NCBI RefSeq assembly: GCF_029309835.1
Contig: NZ_JARJHL010000003.1
Coordinates: 62,001 to 126,000, forward strand
From: Paracoccus sp. DMF-8
GTDB lineage: Bacteria > Pseudomonadota > Alphaproteobacteria > Rhodobacterales > Rhodobacteraceae
DNA: 64,000 bases
Reading direction: 5' to 3'
Position 1 is the stretch's first letter. Each line of letters begins with the position of its first letter. Both the position numbers and the translations under genes were made by a program. Below, piece by piece: positions 57,937-64,000 of the stretch. The notes beneath the pieces were generated by a model, which saw nothing but the letters and a program-made list of their open reading frames with translations, made no database searches and had not been told where the DNA came from.

Positions 57937-58596
57937 ATGATGCCGCCCCTGCCGCAAACCCTGCTGCCGCTGACCGCCGCGCTGGCGATTGCCGCGTTTA
58001 CGATTGCAACCGGCACCCATGCCGCGAATTCCGAACAGATCGCCGCCACCACCGGCAGTTGGCCCGTCATCGTCGATGAAGACGACGCGCCCGACGGCCC
58101 GCTGGTCATCAACGGCTGCGAACTCAAGCCCGGCGCCTCCTGCCCCGGCGTCGATCTGAGCCATGCCGATCTGCGCGGCGCCAAGCTGAACGGGGCCGAT
58201 CTGACCGGCGCGAAACTGCTGCGGGCCAATCTGTTCGGTGCCGAGCTGAAGGGCGCGGACCTGTCCGGCGCCGATCTGCGCGGCGCCAATCTGGAAGTCG
58301 CGCAACTGCAAGGGCTGGTCGCCCGCGATGCCGATTCCACCGGCGCCAATCTGGATTACACCCGCCTTGCCGGGGCGGATCTGTCGGGCGCGAACCTGAC
58401 CGTCGCCACGATGGAGGCCGCATGGGCGCCCAAGGCGAAATTCGTCGGCGCGACATTCGTCGGCACGCATATGATGGAAACCAAGTTCTACAACGCCGAT
58501 TTCGCCGATGCGGTGATGGAGGACAGCAATATCCCCTATGCGATCTGGGAAGGCGTCCATATGGAAAACTGCACCGGATGCCCCGTCGACTGGTAA
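57937..58596 (+). CDS. Secreted pentapeptide-repeat protein
   Basis: A 219-residue protein with a signal peptide (LAIAAFTIATGTHAANS) and a right-handed pentapeptide-repeat helix at residues ~70-160. The repeats are A(D/N)LxG units, such as ADLRGAKLNGADLTGAKLLR and ADLSGADLRGANLEVAQLQ. Four cysteines flank the repeats (NGCELKPGASCPG, MENCTGCPVDW), so it is probably stabilised by disulphides in the periplasm. It sits directly after the quinoprotein dehydrogenase. Function unknown; a structural or partner role in the alcohol-oxidation module is possible. Confidence 0.72.
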   Translation: MMPPLPQTLLPLTAALAIAAFTIATGTHAANSEQIAATTGSWPVIVDEDDAPDGPLVINGCELKPGASCPGVDLSHADLRGAKLNGADLTGAKLLRANLFGAELKGADLSGADLRGANLEVAQLQGLVARDADSTGANLDYTRLAGADLSGANLTVATMEAAWAPKAKFVGATFVGTHMMETKFYNADFADAVMEDSNIPYAIWEGVHMENCTGCPVDW

Positions 58597-58976
58597 CGGC
58601 CGCCCTGCTGCTGGCGGCCCCCCCGCTGGCCGCGCAGGATCTGGCCAGCGATGTTCTGGCCTGCCGCAAGCTGGATCAGGACCCGGCGCGGCTGGCCTGT
58701 TACGACGGGTTGCGGGTCCATGTCGCATTCAGTGAATTCAGGGGCGCGGGCAATCGCGTCATCGCGCCCTTTGACCTGCCCGGCCCGGCGCGGCTGGTCT
58801 TTGAAAGCATGGATGCGATCATGGTCGTCTATCTGCTGGACGAACGCGGGCAAGTCATCCAGAACCTGCATCAGGCGGGCGCGGGCAGCGGCGCCCATAT
58901 GATCGACCGGCCGGGCCGCTACGGCATTCAGGTCAATGCCTCGGGCGGGTGGCGGCTGCGGCTGGAAACGCCGTGA
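58578..58976 (+). CDS. Small secreted protein of unknown function
   Basis: A 132-residue protein with a signal peptide (MPRRLVTAALLLAAPPLAAQ). The start at 58578 overlaps the end of the pentapeptide-repeat gene by 19 bases, so the two are coupled. The mature part has two cysteines (LACRKLDQDPARLACYDGLR), a pattern seen at the N terminus of several small periplasmic proteins, and ends in beta-type sequence (GRYGIQVNASGGWRLRLETP). No family assigned with certainty. Confidence 0.6.
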   Translation: MPRRLVTAALLLAAPPLAAQDLASDVLACRKLDQDPARLACYDGLRVHVAFSEFRGAGNRVIAPFDLPGPARLVFESMDAIMVVYLLDERGQVIQNLHQAGAGSGAHMIDRPGRYGIQVNASGGWRLRLETP

Positions 58977-59194
58977 TGTCCGGGGCGCGCGGACCGGCCC
59001 GGCGCGGCCTGATCCAAAAACACTGACAAAATTCTTAGACCAAAGTAGAATTCAGTTTTCAGGCCACAGGCTGGATGCTTCCTGAAACGGCGCGGCAATG
59101 CGGCAGGTTCCTGCCCGCCCGACGCCCGGCACAACAGGCAAGAGGATGGCCCGGCATGATCGCAGTTCAACACGCAACCCGGACGGAGGGATAC

Positions 59195-59923
59195 ATGCAG
59201 CCAAGCCATTTCGACCGGGCGCCGAAATCCGGCGACGAACGCGCCAGCCCGAAACGCGGCCCGACGCCCCGCCCGCTGAATTCCGCGCTGATCGTCGATG
59301 ACCACCCGCTGTTTTGCGATGCGCTGTCGATGACCCTGACCGGCCCGGTCGGTATCAGCCGCGTCGAATCCGTGGGCAGTCTGGACGAGGCGCTGACCCG
59401 CCTGTCCAACGGCCCGACGCCCGATGTCGTCGTGCTGGACCTGAACCTGCCCGATGTGAACGGGCTGGAAGGCGTGGTCAGGATGCGTCAGGCCCTGCCC
59501 GACACGCCGATCATCGTCGTGTCATCCATGGACGAGCGCCGCATCGTGCGCGGCGCCCTGCTGGCCGGGGTCAGCGCCTATGTCCCCAAACACGCCCCCC
59601 GCGACGAATTCCGCGAGGCTTTCGCCACCATTGCGCGCGGCGAAACCCATGCCAGCCGTCTGGCGCTGGACAGTTCGCCCCCGACCTCGTCCGAGGAGGC
59701 GCTGGCCCGCCCGGCGCTGCTGACCCGGCAACAGGCGCGCATCCTGCAACTGGTCTCGGCCGGGCTGATGAACAAACAGATCGCGCACGAGCTGTCGATC
59801 GCCGAAACCACGGTCAAGGCCCATGTCACCGCAATCATGCGCAAGCTCAAGGTCCAGACCCGGACGCAGGCGGTGCTGTTCGCGCAGGATATCAGCTTTG
59901 CGGCCATGAGTTCGGACCGCTAG
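59195..59923 (+). CDS. LuxR-type response regulator of the alcohol-oxidation cluster
   Basis: A 242-residue NarL/LuxR response regulator. The receiver domain starts SALIVDDHPLFCDALSMTLT, with the phosphorylated aspartate in DVVVLDLNLPDVNGLEGVVR. The LuxR helix-turn-helix is at the end (LLTRQQARILQLVSAGLMNK, QIAHELSIAETTVKAHVTAI). AgmR/ExaE-like regulators of this form activate PQQ-dehydrogenase genes. It starts at 59195 with GGAGGG upstream, and precedes the FIST and kinase genes, with which it forms a signalling set. Confidence 0.88.
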   Translation: MQPSHFDRAPKSGDERASPKRGPTPRPLNSALIVDDHPLFCDALSMTLTGPVGISRVESVGSLDEALTRLSNGPTPDVVVLDLNLPDVNGLEGVVRMRQALPDTPIIVVSSMDERRIVRGALLAGVSAYVPKHAPRDEFREAFATIARGETHASRLALDSSPPTSSEEALARPALLTRQQARILQLVSAGLMNKQIAHELSIAETTVKAHVTAIMRKLKVQTRTQAVLFAQDISFAAMSSDR

Positions 59924-59956
59924 ACTGCCCCGCATCGCCACTGACAGGAGGGGCAG

Positions 59957-61117
59957 TTGCGCGCGGACACCCAGACAGAAGCCAGCATCATCCACGCCAG
60001 CGCATCCGCGCATGAGCCGGACGTGCTGGACCAGATCGCAGACCAGCTTGGGCCGGGGCCTTTCGCGCTGGTCATGCTGTTCATCTCGCCCGAGGCGGAC
60101 CTGCGTCATGTCGCGGCGCAGGCCATGCGCCTGCCCGCCCGCCATGTCGTCGGTTGCACCACGGCGGGCGAAATCTCGGCCCGCGGCTATGAGGAAGGGG
60201 TCATCGTCGCCACCGGCTTTCCCGAACGCCACTTTGCCGCCGAAACCCTGCTGATCCCGAATCTTGACCGTTTTTCGCGGACCGAAGCGGCTTCGGTCTT
60301 TTTGCAGGCACGTCAGGCGCTGGCGCAGGATCATCCGCATTTCCCGCATGAATTTTCGATCCTGCTGGTCGATGGCCTGTCCGTGATGGAGGATCGGCTG
60401 GCCTCGGCCCTTGCCGCAGGCGCGGGCGCGGTGCCGCTGATCGGCGGATCGGCAGGGGACGGGACGCGGTTTCGCGAAACCTTCGTGCTGCATCAGGGCC
60501 GGCTTTTGCAAAATGCCGCCGTCCTGTCGGTGCTGCGCGGCACCTGCCCGGTGCGCGCCGTCAACATGGACCATCTGGAACCGACCGACCGCAAGATGGT
60601 CGTGACCGATGCCGACCCCGCCGCCCGCATCGTCCGGCGCATCAATGGCGAACCGGCGGCGCAGGAATATGCGCGCATTCTGGGCAAGGATCCGGCGATG
60701 CTGGATCACCTGACCTTTGCCGCCCATCCGCTGGCGGTGCGGGTCGGCGCGCGTCACCATGTCCGGGCGATCCAGCAGATGCTGCCCTCGGGCGATCTGC
60801 TGTTTTTCGCGGCCATCGACACCGGCGTCGTGCTGACCCTGACCCGGCCCCATGACCTTGCCGCCCATCTGGAAACCGAACTGTCCCGGCTGGCCGAACC
60901 CGCACGCCCGCTGGCGGTTCTGGCCTTCGACTGCATCCTGCGTCGGATCGAGGCGCGGGAAAACCAGTTGACCGGCGTGATTTCCGAAATCCTCAGCCAC
61001 CACCGCGTCCGGGGCTTTTCGACCTATGGCGAACAATTCGGCCCGATGCATGTCAACCACACCCTGACCGGCTGCGTGTTCTACCCGCCCGGCACGATCC
61101 TGCCAGAGAAGGGCTGA
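59957..61117 (+). CDS. FIST-domain sensory protein
   Basis: A 386-residue protein with an N-terminal FIST domain (ALVMLFISPEADLRHVAAQA, HVVGCTTAGEISARGYEEGV, PLIGGSAGDGTRFRETFVLH) and a C-terminal FIST_C domain (CILRRIEARENQLTGVISEI, YGEQFGPMHVNHTLTGCVFY). FIST proteins bind small ligands and partner with histidine kinases. The start is a TTG at 59957 with AGGAGGGG upstream; no nearby ATG fits. It ends one base before the hybrid-kinase start, indicating a shared pathway. The ligand is unknown. Confidence 0.85.
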   Translation: MRADTQTEASIIHASASAHEPDVLDQIADQLGPGPFALVMLFISPEADLRHVAAQAMRLPARHVVGCTTAGEISARGYEEGVIVATGFPERHFAAETLLIPNLDRFSRTEAASVFLQARQALAQDHPHFPHEFSILLVDGLSVMEDRLASALAAGAGAVPLIGGSAGDGTRFRETFVLHQGRLLQNAAVLSVLRGTCPVRAVNMDHLEPTDRKMVVTDADPAARIVRRINGEPAAQEYARILGKDPAMLDHLTFAAHPLAVRVGARHHVRAIQQMLPSGDLLFFAAIDTGVVLTLTRPHDLAAHLETELSRLAEPARPLAVLAFDCILRRIEARENQLTGVISEILSHHRVRGFSTYGEQFGPMHVNHTLTGCVFYPPGTILPEKG

Positions 61118-61118
61118 G

Positions 61119-63317
61119 ATGTCCCAAAGCATGACCGATTGGCTGATCGACCCGGCCGACAGCGCCGACAGGAATGTCGAAAAGCTGCTGGTCATCGTCG
61201 CGGCGCTGATGCGCAATTCCGAAGAACGCGCCGACGAACACAGCGCCGCATTCGAGGATTTCCGCCGCGCCGCCCTGCTGGAAGAACGCGTCCGCCAGCG
61301 CACCCGCGATCTGGAAGCGACGCTGGAACGCCTGAACGAAGCCAACAGCACCGCCGAACGCGCCCGCCGCGACCTGTCCCAGGCCATCGAGGCGATCGAG
61401 GAAGGCTTTGCGCTGTTCGATGCCGACGACCGGCTGGTCCTGTGCAACAGCCGCTTTTGCCGCGATTTCACCGATGTCCGCCCGCTGCTGATGCCGGGCC
61501 TGAGTTTCGACGCCTATGTCCGCGCGGTCAGCCGCTCGCACCGGATCGCCCTGCCCGAAGGCATGACCCCGGAAACATGGGCGCAGGAACGCTTTCGCCG
61601 CCATCTGGTCCGTCAGGTTTTCAACGTCGGGCTGGCCGATGACGGCTGGCTGCAGATCAGCGAACAGCGCACCTGCGAAGGCGGCACGGTGATCCTGCAA
61701 ACCGATGTGACGCAGATCATCCGCGCCGAACGCCATGAACGCGGCAAGCTGCTGGACGATCAGGCCCGGATGATCCACGCCACGCTGGAACATATCAATC
61801 AGGGCGTCGGCATCTTTGACGCCCATGGCAATCTGATCGGCTGGAACCGCAAACTGGCGCAGTTGCTGGAAATTCCCGCCGCCCTTTTGCGCCCCGGCAC
61901 CAGTTTCGAAGGGCTGGCCGGGCGGCTGATCTATCAGGCCGGGTTCAATGACGACTTCAACGCCGCCAAGCTGCGCGAATGGGTGCGCAGCCCGACCCAC
62001 CGCCTGCCGCTGACCTTTGAGCTGCATTATGCCTCGGGGATCATTCTGGACGTGCATGGGCAGGAAATGCCGGGGCGCGGCTTTGTCATGTCATTCACCG
62101 ACGCGACCCGCGAACGCATGGCGATCCATTCCATGCTGCGCGCGAAATCCACGCTGGAGGCTCGCGTCGCCGCCCGCACCGAGGAACTGGCCGAGGCGCT
62201 GGACAATGCCGAACGCGCCAATTCCGCCCGCGTCCGTTTCGTCGCGGCGGCCAGCCATGACCTGCTGCAACCGCTGTCGGCAGCAAAGCTGTTCGTTGCT
62301 TCGGCCCGCGACGACGCCGAAACCGCGACGCAGCGCAGCACATTGGAAAAGGCCCATAACGCGCTCTTGAGCGTCGAGGGCATTCTGGGCGCCTTGCTGG
62401 ATCTGTCGCGGCTGGAATCGGGCGGGACGGAATTCGAAATCGTGCCGGTGCCGATGTCGATGATGCTGGCGCGGCTGACCGATGAATTCGCGCCGCTGGC
62501 CGCGAACAAGGGGCTGCGGCTGACCGTCATGCCCTGTTCGCTGGCAGTGCGCAGCGATCCGATCTACCTGCGCCGCATCCTGCAAAACCTGATCGGCAAT
62601 GCCATCCGCTACACCATGTCGGGGGGCGTCACGGTCGGCGCGCGCAGGCGCGGCGACAGCCTGCGGATCGAGGTTCACGACACCGGTCCCGGCATCGCCC
62701 CCGAACATCAGGCGGCGATCTTTCGCGAATTCCACCGCGTCCACGGTTCGGCCTCGGCGGCGCAAGGGATGGGGCTGGGGCTGGCGATCGTCGAACGCGC
62801 CTGCGCCCTGCTGGGCCACCGGCTGGAACTGAAATCGACGCCGGACCGGGGCACCAGCCTTGCCGTGGAACTGCCGCTGGCGCGCGAATTGCCGCGCCCG
62901 GACAGTGCCGCCCCCCGTCCCAGCACCGACACCCCCGAGGTGATACAGGACCGCATCGCCCTGCTGGTCGAAAACGATGACGACCTGCGCCGCGCCATCG
63001 CGCAACTGCTGGAACGGCGCGGCGTCGATGTGCTGGAAGCCGCCAGCGGCACGGATGCGCTGGCCCTGGTCGAGGAAATCGGGATCGTGCCGGATTTCTA
63101 CCTTGTCGATCAGCAGCTTGGCGATGGGATGACCGGGGTCGAAACGGCGCAGGCGCTGCATGCGCAATTCGGCGGACGCCCGACCCGGATCATCACCGCC
63201 GACCGTTCCCCCCAGACCCGCAAGGCCGCGCAGGATGCGGCGCTGGAGATCATCTTCAAACCCATCGACCCCGAGGCGCTGGAGGCTTTCGTCCGGCGGG
63301 TCCGCCCCGGAACCTAG
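61119..63317 (+). CDS. Hybrid sensor histidine kinase with PAS domains and a C-terminal receiver
   Basis: A 732-residue cytosolic kinase of the NahK/ErcS type. A coiled-coil start is followed by two PAS-like domains ([20 protein letters not shown] and [20 protein letters not shown]). The H-box is [20 protein letters not shown], the N-box [17 protein letters not shown], and the G-boxes [14 protein letters not shown] and [17 protein letters not shown] receiver domain with its aspartate in [15 protein letters not shown] ends the protein. No membrane helix is present. It is the probable partner of the LuxR regulator at 59195 and the FIST protein. Its stop overlaps that of the convergent ABC gene. 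Confidence 0.88.
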   Translation: MSQSMTDWLIDPADSADRNVEKLLVIVAALMRNSEERADEHSAAFEDFRRAALLEERVRQRTRDLEATLERLNEANSTAERARRDLSQAIEAIEEGFALFDADDRLVLCNSRFCRDFTDVRPLLMPGLSFDAYVRAVSRSHRIALPEGMTPETWAQERFRRHLVRQVFNVGLADDGWLQISEQRTCEGGTVILQTDVTQIIRAERHERGKLLDDQARMIHATLEHINQGVGIFDAHGNLIGWNRKLAQLLEIPAALLRPGTSFEGLAGRLIYQAGFNDDFNAAKLREWVRSPTHRLPLTFELHYASGIILDVHGQEMPGRGFVMSFTDATRERMAIHSMLRAKSTLEARVAARTEELAEALDNAERANSARVRFVAAASHDLLQPLSAAKLFVASARDDAETATQRSTLEKAHNALLSVEGILGALLDLSRLESGGTEFEIVPVPMSMMLARLTDEFAPLAANKGLRLTVMPCSLAVRSDPIYLRRILQNLIGNAIRYTMSGGVTVGARRRGDSLRIEVHDTGPGIAPEHQAAIFREFHRVHGSASAAQGMGLGLAIVERACALLGHRLELKSTPDRGTSLAVELPLARELPRPDSAAPRPSTDTPEVIQDRIALLVENDDDLRRAIAQLLERRGVDVLEAASGTDALALVEEIGIVPDFYLVDQQLGDGMTGVETAQALHAQFGGRPTRIITADRSPQTRKAAQDAALEIIFKPIDPEALEAFVRRVRPGT

Positions 63318-64000
63318 TCGATCCGCCCGCCCGTCGCCTCGTCGAACACCACGGCGCGGGCCATATCCAGAGCGACGGACAGCCGGTCGCCGACCGTCGG
63401 GCTTTCGGTCGCGGCCAGACGCGCCGAAATCAGCGCCGTGCCGAACCGCAGCCACAGGAAAATATCCGACCCTGTCGGCTCGACCACCTCGACCGGCAGA
63501 TCCAGCCGCAGCGAACCGCCCTCGACCCCGATGTTTTCCGGGCGGATGCCTAACACCACCCGCTGCCCCGGCGCCAGCACATGCGGCAGGGGCAGCAGGC
63601 TGCCGGGTTCGGCATCGGGCACCAGCGCCCGGCCATCGGCGGAAACCTTGCCCGCCAGCATGTTCATCGGCGGCGAGCCCATGAAATCCGCGACGAACAT
63701 ATTCGCGGGCCGGTTATAGATTTCCGCAGGCGTGCCGGTTTGCTGGATCGCGCCTTCCTTCATCACGACGATCTTGGTGGCCAGCGTCATCGCCTCGATC
63801 TGGTCATGGGTGACATAGATGATCGTGGCGCCGGTCTGCTGATGCAGCCGCTTGATTTCGGCCCGCACCTCGACCCGCAGCTTGGCGTCAAGGTTCGACA
63901 GCGGTTCATCGAACAGGAACAGGCGCGGCTTGCGCACAAGCGCGCGGGCCATGGCGACGCGCTGACGCTGGCCGCCCGACAGTTGCGCAGGCTTGCGGTC
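63314..64000 (-). CDS. Sugar-type ABC transporter ATP-binding protein (UgpC/MalK), C-terminal part
   Basis: The reverse strand from the window edge reads [20 protein letters not shown], the ABC signature. It continues through Walker [17 protein letters not shown], the switch [15 protein letters not shown], and the regulatory extension with [20 protein letters not shown] and [13 protein letters not shown]. Walker A lies outside the window. The C-terminal OB-fold domain marks the carbohydrate-importer class. Its stop CTA/TAG at 63314-63317 overlaps the convergent kinase stop. Confidence 0.88.
   Translation of the reverse strand, partial: DRKPAQLSGGQRQRVAMARALVRKPRLFLFDEPLSNLDAKLRVEVRAEIKRLHQQTGATIIYVTHDQIEAMTLATKIVVMKEGAIQQTGTPAEIYNRPANMFVADFMGSPPMNMLAGKVSADGRALVPDAEPGSLLPLPHVLAPGQRVVLGIRPENIGVEGGSLRLDLPVEVVEPTGSDIFLWLRFGTALISARLAATESPTVGDRLSVALDMARAVVFDEATGGRID

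Noticed and set aside
55941..58349. 802-codon open frame on the minus strand
   Set aside because: It mirrors the PQQ dehydrogenase and pentapeptide-repeat genes; its low-complexity Ala/Pro/Arg sequence is typical of a shadow.

Overview
The window is GC-rich, densely coded alphaproteobacterial chromosome. The gene set (TRAP and betaine ABC transporters, a riboswitch-linked bluB, a PQQ ethanol-oxidation cluster, a type II-C CRISPR-Cas locus, IS5-type elements with CTAG targets) suggests a Rhodobacteraceae member close to Paracoccus. This is inferred from protein character; there is no rRNA gene to confirm it.

Layout. 0-2.1 kb: divergent glpD (partial) and glpR, then an XRE regulator. 2.1-3.8 kb: adenine deaminase. 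4.1-12.2 kb: a catabolic block with a fused TRAP transporter DctQM, its binding protein, an IclR regulator, a thiolase-like enzyme, an acyl-CoA ligase, a PCC/DUF296 protein and an SDR. 12.3-13.2 kb: a cobalamin riboswitch and bluB. 14.1-18.1 kb: a four-gene polyamine/iron-type ABC transporter. 18.4-21.4 kb: a betaine-type ABC transporter. 22.0-23.4 kb: a phosphoesterase gene split by an IS5-family element. 23.6-25.7 kb: pnp. 25.8-29.0 kb: a MocR regulator with YggS and a PNPOx-like protein. 29.1-32.4 kb: a DUF72-alkB-ada-oxygenase operon for alkylation repair. 33.1-35.8 kb: a MerR regulator and a divergent metal-exporting ATPase. 36.1-38.5 kb: a FAD oxidoreductase and a LysR regulator.

38.6-46.8 kb is the accessory core: an IS3 remnant, a tracrRNA on the minus strand, cas9-cas1-cas2 on the plus strand, and seven identical 36-bp repeats with six 30-bp spacers. 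An IS5 copy then cuts the array, followed by an IS630 remnant and a truncated YdiJ-like gene fused end to end with a truncated LysR gene. Upstream of cas9 lie an anti-repeat with a nexus hairpin and terminator, plus a degenerate repeat in the opposite sense. That arrangement resembles the long-form tracrRNA that autoregulates cas9 in Streptococcus pyogenes. It is the most interesting hypothesis in the window.

47.8-52.7 kb: two small genes and an RND efflux pump. 52.8-63.3 kb: a quinoprotein module with a CxxCW protein, cytochrome c550, SoxYZ-like carrier, metallohydrolase, calcium-type PQQ ethanol dehydrogenase (interrupted by an amber codon), pentapeptide-repeat protein, LuxR response regulator, FIST protein and hybrid kinase. 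The right edge holds part of a sugar-ABC ATPase.

Caution: many genes at 4.5-12.2, 19.7-20.5 and 22.1-25.7 kb carry several frameshifts each, including pnp, often at homopolymers. This looks more like sequencing error than biology. The cas genes are not affected.
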